Positions 46,406-54,503 of a stretch of DNA of 64,000 bases are shown here, in pieces. The first letter of the stretch is position 1, and the number at the start of each line of letters is the position of its first letter. The stretch is from Amycolatopsis aidingensis (GTDB taxonomy: Bacteria; Actinomycetota; Actinomycetes; Mycobacteriales; Pseudonocardiaceae): assembly GCF_018885265.1 (NCBI RefSeq), contig NZ_CP076538.1:2888001-2952000 (forward strand). Reading direction: 5' to 3'. The notes under the pieces are model-generated. The model searched no databases. It saw nothing but the letters and a program-made list of their open reading frames with translations, and was not told the origin of the DNA. The position numbers and the translations under genes are program-made.

Positions 46406-46846
46406 ATGGCCGAGGAGTCCACGCAGTCCATCGAGGTGGCCGCCGCACCCGAGCGGATCATGGCCGTGATCGCCGACCTGCCCGCCTACCCGGAATGGGC
46501 CAAGGCCGTCCAGGAGACCGAGGTGCTCGCCGAGGACGAGCAGGGCAGGGCCAAGCAGGTCAGGTTCACCCTGGACGCCGGGCCGGTGAAGGATGTCTAC
46601 ACCCTCGAGTACGACTGGGCCTCCGATGGGCTCTCGGTGAGCTGGCACCTGGTCAAGGGCCAGATGCAGAAGGCGCAGAACGGTCGTTACCTGCTCGAAC
46701 CGCGGGGTGCCTCGACCAAGGTCACCTACACCCTCTCCGTCGAGCTGGCGCTGCCGATGATCGGCCTGCTCCGCCGCAAGGCGGAAAAGATGATCATGGA
46801 TACCGCGCTGAAGGAGCTCAAGCGCCGGGTGGAGAACCTGGCGTAA
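46406..46846 (+). CDS. SRPBCC family protein (cyclase/dehydrase type)
   Basis: A 146-residue START-like protein matching Rv2185c (TB16.3) by sequence pattern and neighbours: STQSIEVAAAPERIMAVIADLPAYPEWAKAVQETEVL at the start, WHLVKGQMQKAQNGRYLLEPRG in the middle, and a long C-terminal helix ALKELKRRVENLA. The fold has a deep hydrophobic pocket for lipids or polyketides. The ligand is unknown. It lies 19 nt before an ArsA-like ATPase. This pairing is conserved in actinobacteria. Confidence 0.85.
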   Translation: MAEESTQSIEVAAAPERIMAVIADLPAYPEWAKAVQETEVLAEDEQGRAKQVRFTLDAGPVKDVYTLEYDWASDGLSVSWHLVKGQMQKAQNGRYLLEPRGASTKVTYTLSVELALPMIGLLRRKAEKMIMDTALKELKRRVENLA

Positions 46847-46865
46847 CCGGCGGGAAGGGACGAGC

Positions 46866-48032
46866 GTGCGCATCCTGCTGTTCACCGGCAAGGGAGGAGT
46901 CGGCAAGACCACCCTGGCCGCGGCGACGGCGGCCGGGCTCGCGGGCTCGGGCAGGAAGGCGCTGGTGGTGTCGACCGATCCGGCGCATTCCCTCGCCGAC
47001 GCCGTCGGCAGCCCGCTCACCGCGGATCCCTCCGAAGTGGACACCCATTTGCACGCGGCGCAGGTGGACTCGCGCGGGCTGGCCGACCAGGCCTGGCAGG
47101 ACCTGCGCGGGGCACTGCGGAGCGCGCTCGCCGGTGCCGGGGTGGACGCGCTGGACGCCGAGGAGCTGACGGTACTGCCCGGGATCGACGAGGTGCTCGC
47201 GCTCACCGAGGTACAGCGCCTCGCCCGGTCCGGGCCGTGGGACACCGTGGTGGTGGACTGCGGTCCGACCGCGGAGACCCTGCGGCTGCTCGGGCTTCCG
47301 GAGGCCATCTCCGGTTACCTCGGGCGGATCTTCGGCGGGCCGGCCCGGTTCGGCGGGCGCCGCTGGGCTCGCACCGCAGACTCCGTGCGCCGGCTGGCCG
47401 ACCACCTGGAGTCGCTGCGCACGCTGCTGACCGACCCGGCGGTCAGTACGGTCCGGCTGGTGCTCACCCCGGAGCGGGTGGTGCTGGCCGAGACCCGGCG
47501 CACCCTTACCTCGTTGGCGCTGCGCGGGATCCGGGTGGACGGGCTGGTGGTGAACAGGGTGCTGCCCGCGCCGGGCCGGTGGCGCGGGCCTGCCGCCGCC
47601 TGGATGCGGACCCGGCGGGCGCAGCAGCAGGCCGTGCTCGACGAGCTCGCCGGGGCGGGGCTCGACCCGGCGCTGGTGCGCCCGGTGCGGCACCGCGCGG
47701 AGGAGCCGGTCGGCCTGCCCGCGCTGCGCGCCATCGCCGAGGAGCTCTACGGCGGGCGGGATCCGCTGGACGGCGAGGACGCCCCGGCCGCACCGTTGCT
47801 TCGGATGTCCGAAGTGGACGATGGCTACCGGCTGCGGGTGGCGCTGCCCCTCGGCAGGGACGCGGCGGTGGACCTCGCCAGGGTGGAGGACGACCTGGCG
47901 ATCACGGTGGACGGGTTCCGCAGGCTCGTCGCGCTGCCCGAGCTGCTGCGGCCGTGCCGGGTGACCGGTGCCGAGGCCGACGCGCAGGGCCTGCTGGTGT
48001 CCTTCGTCCGGGAGAGCGGGAGCGAGCGATGA
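46866..48032 (+). CDS. ArsA/GET3-like ATPase
   Basis: A 388-residue ATPase with the deviant Walker A GKGGVGKTT (8-16) and STDPAHSLADAVG (A' region), VVVDCGPTAETLRLLGLP as Walker B/switch II, and a C-terminal beta-rich domain (about 300-388) similar to an HSP20-like fold. It resembles Rv2184c rather than true arsenite pumps: no arsB/arsR is nearby and ArsA metal-site cysteines are not evident. The stop overlaps the next start (ATGA). Confidence 0.86.
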   Translation: MRILLFTGKGGVGKTTLAAATAAGLAGSGRKALVVSTDPAHSLADAVGSPLTADPSEVDTHLHAAQVDSRGLADQAWQDLRGALRSALAGAGVDALDAEELTVLPGIDEVLALTEVQRLARSGPWDTVVVDCGPTAETLRLLGLPEAISGYLGRIFGGPARFGGRRWARTADSVRRLADHLESLRTLLTDPAVSTVRLVLTPERVVLAETRRTLTSLALRGIRVDGLVVNRVLPAPGRWRGPAAAWMRTRRAQQQAVLDELAGAGLDPALVRPVRHRAEEPVGLPALRAIAEELYGGRDPLDGEDAPAAPLLRMSEVDDGYRLRVALPLGRDAAVDLARVEDDLAITVDGFRRLVALPELLRPCRVTGAEADAQGLLVSFVRESGSER

Positions 48033-48484
48033 CCGAGGAGACCGCGGCGGCCCGGCTGGCCGAGGAGATCCGGTTACTGGTGGAGCTGGTGGTCGAGCGC
48101 GCGGCACCGTGGCTGGACGGTCTGGTCGCCGCGGGCCACGGTGCCGAGGACGGCGCACACCGGCAGTCCGCGGCCGAGGAGGAACCGGCGGGAACGAGCG
48201 CCTGCGGCTGGTGCCCGTTGTGCGCGGTGGTCGCCGTCGCCCGCGGGGAACGCCCGGAGTTCGCCGCCCGCCTGCTGGACCAGGCCACCCAGCTGGTGGC
48301 GCTGCTGCGGGCGGTGCTCGCCGACCGCTGGGAGCCGGAGCAGGGGGTGCACATGCCCGGCTTCCGCCCGCAGGCCGACGCCGAGCCCGAGCCCGCGGCG
48401 TACGGCTCCGGGCGGCGGGTGCAGCGGATCGCCGTGCGCAGGCGGGAGGACTGGGACGCGGTGCGGCCTGCGGAGGAACGCTAG
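48029..48484 (+). CDS. Conserved actinobacterial protein with CxxC (Rv2183c-like)
   Basis: 151 residues of unknown function. Helical N-terminus, then CGWCPLCAVVAVARGE at about 59-74 with a CxxC pair that could bind metal or act in redox, another helix (PEFAARLLDQATQLVALLRAVL), and a charged, probably flexible end. It follows the ArsA-like gene with a 4-nt overlap and is 0 nt from the ROK kinase, so all three are translated together. Function is not inferred. Confidence 0.7.
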   Translation: MTEETAAARLAEEIRLLVELVVERAAPWLDGLVAAGHGAEDGAHRQSAAEEEPAGTSACGWCPLCAVVAVARGERPEFAARLLDQATQLVALLRAVLADRWEPEQGVHMPGFRPQADAEPEPAAYGSGRRVQRIAVRRREDWDAVRPAEER

Positions 48485-49450
48485 GTGCTGACGATCGGGG
48501 TCGATGTCGGGGGAACGAGCGTGCGGGCCGGGGTGGTCGACGAGCAGGGCGACCTGCTGGACACCGCACGGGTCGCCACCCCCGGCGGGGAGGACGCGCT
48601 GGAGGACGCCATCGCCGGGGTGGTCGCCCAGCTGCGCAACCGGCACGAGGTGGCCGCCGTGGGCCTCGCCGTCGCGGCGTTCGTCGGCACCGACCGCCGC
48701 TCGGTGATGTTCGCGCCGCATCTGGCCTGGCGGGCCAGCCCGGTGGCCGACCGGATCGCCAAGCGGGTGGGCCTGCCGGTGACCCTTGAGCACGACGCGA
48801 ACGCGGCCACCGTCGGCGAGCACCGCTACGGCGCGGCCAGGGGAGCGCGGGTGGCCTGCCTGATCGCCGTGGGCACCGGGATCGGCGCCGGCTTGCTGCT
48901 CGGCGGTGAGCTGTTCCGCGGGGCGCACGGGGTGGCGCCGGAGCTGGGGCACCTGTGCGTCGTACCCGGCGGGCGGCCGTGTTCCTGCGGCAAGTACGGC
49001 TGCTGGGAGCGCTACTGCAGCGGCACCGCGCTCGCGGCCACCGCGGTGGATCTGCTGGCCAGGCACCCCAGCCGGTCCACCGTGCTGGCCAGGGAGCTCT
49101 CCGGCGACCCCGGCTCGGTGACCGGGCGGCGGGTCGCGGGTGCCGCGCGGGACGGCGACCCGATCGCGCTGCGCGCCATGGCCGAGCTGGCCCGCTGGCT
49201 CGGCGAGGGGCTGGCGCTGGTCGCCGATGTCTACGATCCCGAGGTGGTGGTCATCGCGGGCGGGGTCTCGGAGTCGGCGACGCTGTTCCTGGACGAGGCC
49301 CGTGAGCACTACGCCCGCGCGGTCACCGGGGCGGGGCACCGCCCGCTGGCCCGCATCCGCACCGCGCAGCTCGGCGCCGAGACCACCATCGTCGGCGCGG
49401 CCACGCTGGCAAGGGAAACGCAGAAGAAGCCGGGCGTCCCACGGATGTGA
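48485..49450 (+). CDS. glkA: ROK-family glucokinase
   Basis: A 321-residue sugar kinase. DVGGTSVRAGVVDEQG is the phosphate-1 loop, LEHDANAATVGE contains the catalytic Asp, GTGIGAGLLLGGELFRGAHGVAPELGH (blocks GTGIG and ELGH) binds ATP and sugar, and CSCGKYGCWERYCSG is the ROK zinc motif. It phosphorylates glucose, or a related hexose such as N-acetylglucosamine, with ATP. GTG 48485 immediately follows the previous stop. An actinobacterial glucokinase also mediates carbon repression in Streptomyces. Confidence 0.88.
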   Translation: MLTIGVDVGGTSVRAGVVDEQGDLLDTARVATPGGEDALEDAIAGVVAQLRNRHEVAAVGLAVAAFVGTDRRSVMFAPHLAWRASPVADRIAKRVGLPVTLEHDANAATVGEHRYGAARGARVACLIAVGTGIGAGLLLGGELFRGAHGVAPELGHLCVVPGGRPCSCGKYGCWERYCSGTALAATAVDLLARHPSRSTVLARELSGDPGSVTGRRVAGAARDGDPIALRAMAELARWLGEGLALVADVYDPEVVVIAGGVSESATLFLDEAREHYARAVTGAGHRPLARIRTAQLGAETTIVGAATLARETQKKPGVPRM

Positions 49451-49456
49451 CACCCT
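49451..49456 (+). promoter_or_regulatory. -10-like box for NUDIX gene
   Basis: CACCCT, 6 nt before ATG 49463. Weak. Confidence 0.3.
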
Positions 49457-49462
49457 GGCCGA

Positions 49463-50329
49463 ATGCTGCTCGGCGACGGCGAAGGTTTCGTGAAGTGCGC
49501 GTGCGGCCACCGGCACTGGGGGCGGCACGGCGCCGCCGGGCTGCTGCTGTCCGATCCCGAGCGCGGCGTGCTGTTGCAGCGCAGGGCCTGGTGGACCCAC
49601 CATGGCCGCACCTGGGCCCTGCCAGGGGGTGCGGTGCGGCCAGGGGAGAGCGCGGCACAGGCGGCCACCAGGGAAGCGGAGGAGGAGGCCGCCGTCGCGG
49701 CCGGAGCGGTGCGGGTGCTGGCAGCCTCGCTGGAGGATCACGGCACCTGGAGCTACACCACCGTGCTGGCCACCGCCGAGGGCCCGGTCCGGCCGCGGGC
49801 GATCAGCAGGGAGAGTGCCGAACTGCGCTGGGTGCCTGCCGGGCAGGTGGACCGGCTCCCGTTGCACCGGGACTTCGCCGCCGCCTGGCCGCAGCTGCGC
49901 ACGCAGCTGGAGCGCGAGCTGGTGCTGGTGGTGGACGCGGCCAACGTGATCGGCTCGCGGCCGGATGGCTGGTGGCGGGACCGGGCCGCCGCGGCGGCCC
50001 GGCTGCGCGACCGGCTCGGCGGCCTGGCCGGGGTGCGCGGTGGCGAACTCAGCCTGCCGGCCGAGGGGGAGTGGTCCTGGTGGCCGCGGGTGCTGCTGGT
50101 GGTGGAGGGCCGCGCCAGGGACACCCCGCCGGACGGACGGGTGGAGGTGGTCGCCGCCGAGCGGGACGGCGACCAGGCCGTGGTGGACACCGCCCGCGCG
50201 GCCCTGGCCGACCGGCCGCGGGACCACGTCGTGGTGGTGACCGCGGACCGGCAGCTGCGGGCAAGGGCGCAGGCCGAGGGCGCCGCCGTGCTCGGCCCGC
50301 GCACCCTGCTCGCCCTGCTGGATCAGTAG
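49463..50329 (+). CDS. NUDIX hydrolase fused to a NYN-type nuclease domain
   Basis: 288 residues. The N-terminus KCACGHRHWG looks like a degraded zinc knuckle. The NUDIX domain (about 20-145) has the box G56-x5-E62-x7-REAEEEAAV, in which the usual Gly is replaced by Ala77 but all acidic metal ligands remain. The C-terminal domain (about 152-288) starts LVLVVDAANVIGS and ends with VVVVTADRQLRARAQAEGAAVLGPRTLL, matching PIN/NYN (YacP-like) RNases, with Asp residues at the strand ends. It would join nucleotide-pyrophosphate hydrolysis with RNA cleavage. Substrates are unknown. Its stop overlaps the convergent ligase gene by 7 bp. Confidence 0.75.
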   Translation: MLLGDGEGFVKCACGHRHWGRHGAAGLLLSDPERGVLLQRRAWWTHHGRTWALPGGAVRPGESAAQAATREAEEEAAVAAGAVRVLAASLEDHGTWSYTTVLATAEGPVRPRAISRESAELRWVPAGQVDRLPLHRDFAAAWPQLRTQLERELVLVVDAANVIGSRPDGWWRDRAAAAARLRDRLGGLAGVRGGELSLPAEGEWSWWPRVLLVVEGRARDTPPDGRVEVVAAERDGDQAVVDTARAALADRPRDHVVVVTADRQLRARAQAEGAAVLGPRTLLALLDQ

Positions 50330-51471
50330 CCGGGGTCGGCGGGTGCGCCTGCCCGCAGCTCGGCGACCAGCGCGTCCACCACTGCGCCCAGGTCCCCGCC
50401 GTTGGCCAGGGCCACCGCCCGCTGCCGCTGGTAGCTGGCGCCCCGCTCCAGGATCCCGTCCACCCCGCGCAGCTCGGCCACGCAGTCTAGCTGCTTGGCC
50501 ACCGGCTCCAGCCGTTCCAGCAGGTCGGCGAGGTCCTCGGTGACCAGCCGCTCGTTGCCGGCCGCGTCGGTGATCACGACGGCGTCCATCCCGTACCGCG
50601 CCGCCCGCCACTTGTTCTCCTGGACGTGCCACGGCGGCAGGGTGGGCAGCCGCTCGCCCGCGTCCAGCCGGGTGCTGAGGTCCTCCACCAGGCACTGGGT
50701 GAGCGCGGTGACCGCGGCCACCTCGGCCAGCGTCGGCAGCCCGTCGCACACCCGGTTCTCGATCGTGCCGAAGTGCGGGGCAGGCCGGATGTCCCAGCGG
50801 ATCTCGGAGAAGTGGTCGATCACCCCGGTGACGAACATGTCCGCGACGTAGCTTTCCAGCTCGGCCCAGTGCCGGAACTGGAACGGCAGGCCCGCGGTCG
50901 GCAGCTGCTGGAACATCAGCGCCCGGTTCGAGGCGTACCCGGTGTCCTCACCGGCCCAGTAGGGCGAGGAGGCCGACAGCGCCTGCAGATGCGGTGCGTA
51001 GTTCAGCAGCGCGTCCAGGATCGGCAGCACCTTGCCCCGGTGGTCGATGCCGACGTGCACGTGTACGCCGTAGATCAGCATCTGCCTGCCCCACCACTGG
51101 GTGCGGTCGATCAGCTTGGCGTAGCGCTCCTTGTTCGTCACCTTCTGCCGGGTCCAGCTGGAGAAGGGGTGGGCGCCTGCGGAGAACAGCTCGATCCCCA
51201 GCGGGTCGGTGACCGAGCGGACCAGCTGGAGCGACTCGGCGAGATCCGCGCGCGCCTCGCCGACCGTGGCGCAGATGCCGGTGGTCACCTCCACGGTGTT
51301 CAGCAGCAGTTCGTGCTTGATCTTCGGGTGCGCCGGGCTGCCATCGGGGCAGACAGCGGCGACGATCCGCTCGGCCGCCGAGGCCAGCTCGCCGGTGTGC
51401 GCCTCGATCAGGGCGAGTTCCCATTCCGCGCCGACGGTCGATCGGCGGGAGGGGTGGAATTCGATCCGCAT
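50323..51471 (-). CDS. Carboxylate-amine ligase, YbdK/glutamate-cysteine ligase 2 type
   Basis: A 382-residue ATP-grasp-like ligase of the GCS2/YbdK family, which joins an amino acid carboxylate to an amine (weak gamma-glutamylcysteine activity in E. coli YbdK). VGAEWELALIEAHTG at the start, IKHELLLNTVEVTTG, YGVHVHVGIDHRG and WDIRPAPHFGTIENRVCDG carry the metal and substrate residues. Similar to Rv0433. True mycothiol or ergothioneine genes are not adjacent, so the physiological product is not known. ATG 51471 follows GGGGTG. Confidence 0.85.
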   Translation of the reverse strand: MRIEFHPSRRSTVGAEWELALIEAHTGELASAAERIVAAVCPDGSPAHPKIKHELLLNTVEVTTGICATVGEARADLAESLQLVRSVTDPLGIELFSAGAHPFSSWTRQKVTNKERYAKLIDRTQWWGRQMLIYGVHVHVGIDHRGKVLPILDALLNYAPHLQALSASSPYWAGEDTGYASNRALMFQQLPTAGLPFQFRHWAELESYVADMFVTGVIDHFSEIRWDIRPAPHFGTIENRVCDGLPTLAEVAAVTALTQCLVEDLSTRLDAGERLPTLPPWHVQENKWRAARYGMDAVVITDAAGNERLVTEDLADLLERLEPVAKQLDCVAELRGVDGILERGASYQRQRAVALANGGDLGAVVDALVAELRAGAPADPGY

Positions 51472-51492
51472 GGCGCACCCCGGGACCGCGGG

Positions 51493-52035
51493 TCACACCT
51501 GCGCGCCGGTACTCGGGTCGGCGCCGTCCGGCGGGCCCTGCTTGACCCGCAGCAGGAGCAGCGCGATCGCGGCGGCGAGCCCGAGCAGCCCCAGCGGGGT
51601 GCCGACCGAGCTGGACAGCCCGACCAGGCCGGGCGCGATCAGTAGCACCAGCGCGACCACGAAGAACAGCAGCACCACGATGGCGCCCTTGCGCGGTTTC
51701 GGCAGTGGTGGCGGTTCCGGTGGGACGTAGTGCTCGTCCTCGTCCTCGGTCCCGGCGGTGCCGCCCTGGCCGGGCTGGGGACCGTCGAGCATGGTGGCGT
51801 CCCACTCGGTGTCGCTGCTGCGCCAGTCCGAGACCGGCCGCGGCGGCGGCTGCGGGGTGCTCTTCTCCGCACCGTCCTTGCTTTGGCCGGTGTCTTCGGT
51901 GTCCTTGGTGTTCTTGGTGTCCTTTCCGCCCTTGTCCAGCCCGTCGCCGACCCCTTGCGCACGCAGGTCGGCGACGATCTCGGCGAACGTGGCGTCCACG
52001 TCCTCCGGGCCGTCGCTGCCGCCCACCCTGCTCAT
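51493..52035 (-). CDS. Conserved membrane protein with charged cytosolic arm
   Basis: A 180-residue protein. About 110 polar residues (Asp/Lys/Thr-rich, including a DTKNTKDTEDT run, then Pro-rich PPEPPPLPKPRKG) precede two membrane helices (about 118-160, with a short LGLLGLA hairpin). Function unknown. I recognise no domain. Related DUFs with the same layout occur in actinobacteria. The ATG lies in one copy of a 38-bp repeat and overlaps the stop of the mini-ORF before it. Confidence 0.6.
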   Translation of the reverse strand: MSRVGGSDGPEDVDATFAEIVADLRAQGVGDGLDKGGKDTKNTKDTEDTGQSKDGAEKSTPQPPPRPVSDWRSSDTEWDATMLDGPQPGQGGTAGTEDEDEHYVPPEPPPLPKPRKGAIVVLLFFVVALVLLIAPGLVGLSSSVGTPLGLLGLAAAIALLLLRVKQGPPDGADPSTGAQV

Positions 52036-52148
52036 GCCTCGGCTCCTTCTCCCTGCGCTCCTCGGCCCGTGGGCCGGACCTGCGATGCTCGCTCGGCGTC
52101 GCCTCCGGAGCTCATGCCTCGGCTCCTTCTTCCTGCGCTCCTCGGCCC
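52031..52148. repeat. 38-bp direct repeats, 80 bp apart
   Basis: Copies at 52031-52068 and 52111-52148 differ at one base (52051 C, 52131 T). Each contains a stop/start ATGA junction preceded by AGGAG on the minus strand. The 42 bp between them do not match either flank, so this is not a plain tandem duplication. Confidence 0.85.
52032..52115 (-). CDS. 27-residue mini-ORF created by the repeat
   Basis: It starts inside the ATGA at the end of the lipase gene and ends in the ATGA that starts the membrane-protein gene. Both junctions have an AGGAG ribosome site. The last residues (GRGAQGEGAEA) almost repeat the C-terminus of the lipase (GRGAQEEGAEA). It may only keep ribosomes moving between the two genes. 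Confidence 0.35.
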   Translation of the reverse strand: MSSGGDAERASQVRPTGRGAQGEGAEA

Positions 52149-52906
52149 CCCGACCCCAGCGGCCCGTGTGCCCTGATGAAATCGAGGCTGCGCTCGAAGA
52201 TCAGCGGGGCGTCGTTGTCCAGGGTCGCTACATGGAAGCTGTCGCGCAGTACGACCTCGGTGAGTTCCGTGCTGCGCACCTGCTCGGCGACGATGCGCGA
52301 ATTGACCGGTTCCACCACATGGTCAACGACCGAGTGCAGCAACAGCAGCGGCTGGGTCACCAGGTGCAGGTCCCGCCGGACCACCCGCCACAGTTTGCTC
52401 AGGCTCGCAGCCGCGCGCACCGGCACCCGGTCGTAGGCGAGCTCGACCACCCCGGGCTTGGCGATGTCCCCGGCCACCCCTGCAACCGAGGGCAGCACCC
52501 CGGCCAGCAGCGGGAGCAGCCTCACGTCCTTGCGCAGGGTGGTCACCGAGGGATTGACCAGTGCGATCCCGGTGATCTCGGAGCCGAACTCCTGGGCAAG
52601 CCGCAGGGTCAGCGTGCCGCCCATGGACAGGCCGAACACGAACACCGAGTCGCACCGTTCGCGCAGGTCGAGCAGCTCGGCGCGCACGCAGCCGTACCAG
52701 TCGGTCCACCGGGTGCGGTTCATCTCGCGCCAGCTGGTGCCGTGCCCTGGCAGCCGGGGGCCGCGGACGGTCAGCCCGGCCCCGGCGAGGTAGGCGCCCC
52801 ACGGCCGCATGCTCGCGGGCGTGCCGGTGAAGCCGTGACACAGCAGGACCCCGGCCTCGGTCGAGCCGGTGTGCGCGAACGGTTCCGCGCCGGCGAGCAC
52901 AGGCAT
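52112..52906 (-). CDS. Alpha/beta-hydrolase lipase/carboxylesterase
   Basis: A 264-residue serine hydrolase similar to monoglyceride lipase/Est30-type esterases. LCHGFTGTPASMRPW is the oxyanion loop, GLSMGGT the nucleophile elbow, SVVDHVVEP the Asp region and RDSFHVATLDND the catalytic His. All three catalytic residues are present. No signal peptide. The ATG 52906 gives the complete fold. The frame is open upstream without homology. The C-terminal GGRGAQEEGAEA comes from the 38-bp repeat. Confidence 0.85.
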   Translation of the reverse strand: MPVLAGAEPFAHTGSTEAGVLLCHGFTGTPASMRPWGAYLAGAGLTVRGPRLPGHGTSWREMNRTRWTDWYGCVRAELLDLRERCDSVFVFGLSMGGTLTLRLAQEFGSEITGIALVNPSVTTLRKDVRLLPLLAGVLPSVAGVAGDIAKPGVVELAYDRVPVRAAASLSKLWRVVRRDLHLVTQPLLLLHSVVDHVVEPVNSRIVAEQVRSTELTEVVLRDSFHVATLDNDAPLIFERSLDFIRAHGPLGSGGRGAQEEGAEA

Positions 52907-53046
52907 CCGCCATCGTCCTCCGGTTGAACTCTGCCACCCGCCATGGTCGCACGACCGGACACTCCGGCGGGTCCGTCGCCGGAGCGGAACGGGGCTACCG
53001 ACCATGTGACATGTGTCGCTGCCCCGACGCAACCGGGTATCCGCCG

Positions 53047-53076
53047 TTGTGCGCGTACGCTGGCGGTTCGTAGGCT
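53047..53076 (+). promoter_or_regulatory. Promoter of plsC-like gene
   Basis: TTGTGC (53047-53052), 18 nt, TAGGCT (53071-53076). The leader is about 45 nt and contains a strong GAGGAGG. Confidence 0.5.
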
Positions 53077-53128
53077 GGATTACTGGAGTGGTCTTGCCCG
53101 GGATCCGCAGCGAGGAGGACATGGCGCG

Positions 53129-53893
53129 GTGCTGTACTGGCTGATGAAGTATGTGCTGCTCGGGCCGCTGCTCCGGCTCCTGTGGCCGACGAAGGTCGTC
53201 GGCCTGGAGAACGTTCCGGCCTCGGGCGGTGCCATCCTCGCCGGGAACCACATCGCGGTGGCCGACTCCTTCTTCATGCCGCTCTATGTCAAGCGCAAGG
53301 TCACCTTCCCTGCCAAGCAGGAGTACTTCACCGAGAAGGGGATCAAGGGCAGGCTGAAGAAGTGGTTCTTCCTCGGCGTCGGCCAGTTCCCGATCGACCG
53401 CTCCGGTGGCTCAGCCGCGCAGGCCGCGCTGGACACCGCGATCCGGCTGGTCCGTGCGGGGCACCTGCTGGGCATCTACCCCGAGGGCACTCGCTCCCCG
53501 GACGGCAGGCTGTACAAGGGCAAGACCGGGGTCGCCCGGATCGCGCTGGAGTCCGGTGGGGTGGTCGTGCCGGTGGTGGTGATCGGCACCGACAAGGTGA
53601 ACCCGATCGGGTCGAAGATGTGGTGGCCGCGCAGGCTCGAGGTCCGGTTCGGCAAGCCGCTGGACTTCTCCCGCTACGAGGGGCTGTCCGGGGACCGCTT
53701 CGTCGAACGGTCGATCACCGACGAGATCATGTACGCCCTGATGGAGCTGTCCGGCCAGGAGTACGTGGACATCTACGCGGCAAGGGCCAAGGAGCTGGCG
53801 GAGGCCGAGGCTGGTGGGGTGCGCCCGGCCGTACCGGCCCAGGTCAGCTCGGGCCGGGAGGCCAGCAGGCTGCCGGAGACCAAGGCGGGCTAG
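53129..53893 (+). CDS. plsC: 1-acylglycerol-3-phosphate acyltransferase (PlsC)
   Basis: A 254-residue membrane-associated acyltransferase that makes phosphatidic acid. NHIAVAD is the catalytic NHx4D block, FPIDRSGG follows, and YPEGTRSPDG is motif III. A hydrophobic N-terminus (LYWLMKYVLLGPLLRLLW) anchors it. Corresponds to Rv2182c. GTG 53129 follows GAGGAGG with 10 nt. An ATG at 53121 is out of frame. The Ala/Glu-rich tail of about 30 residues is probably disordered. Confidence 0.9.
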   Translation: MLYWLMKYVLLGPLLRLLWPTKVVGLENVPASGGAILAGNHIAVADSFFMPLYVKRKVTFPAKQEYFTEKGIKGRLKKWFFLGVGQFPIDRSGGSAAQAALDTAIRLVRAGHLLGIYPEGTRSPDGRLYKGKTGVARIALESGGVVVPVVVIGTDKVNPIGSKMWWPRRLEVRFGKPLDFSRYEGLSGDRFVERSITDEIMYALMELSGQEYVDIYAARAKELAEAEAGGVRPAVPAQVSSGREASRLPETKAG

Positions 53894-53918
53894 ACCGAAC
53901 GGACCTCATGGCACCTAT

Positions 53919-53924
53919 TAGGGT
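53919..53924 (+). promoter_or_regulatory. -10 box for leaderless exoribonuclease gene
   Basis: TAGGGT, 6 nt before GTG 53931. Confidence 0.45.
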
Positions 53925-53930
53925 GCCCCG

Positions 53931-54431
53931 GTGCGATTCTTCTACGACACCGAGTTCATCGAGGACGGCGTGACCATCGACCTGGTTTCGATCGGTGTCG
54001 TATCCGCCAGCGGGCGCGAGTTCTACGCCGTGTCCACCGACTTCGACCCGGACAAGGCCGGGCCATGGGTGCGGGAGAACGTGCTGCCGAAGCTGCCCTC
54101 GCCGGGTGACCCGGCCTGGCGCAGCCGCGGGCGGATCCGGGCCGACCTGCTGGAGTTCTTCGGCAAGCCGCCCGGCGGGATTGAGCTGTGGGCGTGGTTC
54201 GCCGCATACGACCACGTCGCGCTCGCCCAGCTGTGGGGCCCGATGCCCGCGTTGCCGCGCCAGCTGCCGCGGTTCACCAGGGACCTGCGGCAGCGCTGGG
54301 AGGACGTCGGCAAGCCGAAGCTGCCCGCCGCGCCCGAGGACGCCCACGACGCGCTCGCCGACGCCCGGCACAACCTCGAACGCTGGCGGATCATCGAGGA
54401 GGTCCGCCGCTCCCGCGGCCTCCCCGGCTGA
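53931..54431 (+). CDS. 3'-5' exoribonuclease, DEDD superfamily (Rv2179c type)
   Basis: A 166-residue single-domain exonuclease. DTEFIEDG holds the first Asp-Glu pair, DLVSIGVV follows, AAYDHVAL contributes the third acidic residue and DAHDALADARHN the last Asp with the general-base His (DEDDh type). The M. tuberculosis homologue trims RNA 3' overhangs, including poly(A). The GTG start begins directly at the RFFYDTEF strand. A very long palindrome follows the gene. Confidence 0.88.
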   Translation: MRFFYDTEFIEDGVTIDLVSIGVVSASGREFYAVSTDFDPDKAGPWVRENVLPKLPSPGDPAWRSRGRIRADLLEFFGKPPGGIELWAWFAAYDHVALAQLWGPMPALPRQLPRFTRDLRQRWEDVGKPKLPAAPEDAHDALADARHNLERWRIIEEVRRSRGLPG

Positions 54432-54436
54432 CCCAC

Positions 54437-54493
54437 TGCTGTGAGTGGCCCGTTTCCCTGCGAATTTCGCAGGGAAACGGGCCACTCACAGCA
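54437..54493. terminator. 57-nt near-perfect palindrome (bidirectional terminator)
   Basis: 28-nt arms (54437-54464 and 54466-54493) with one central T, starting TGCTGTGAGTGGCCCG and mirrored without mismatch. It lies between convergent genes, 6 bp past one stop and 10 bp from the other. Such perfection suggests either a very strong terminator or a dispersed palindromic repeat. Confidence 0.7.
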
Positions 54494-54503
54494 AACTGTG
54501 CGG

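Noticed and set aside
46866..48032. Arsenite pump ATPase
   Set aside because: No arsB or arsR nearby and no clear metal-binding cysteines. It matches the Rv2184c type in conserved order.
48485..49450. ROK transcriptional repressor
   Set aside because: No N-terminal helix-turn-helix, and the catalytic Asp and ATP motifs are present, so it is a kinase.
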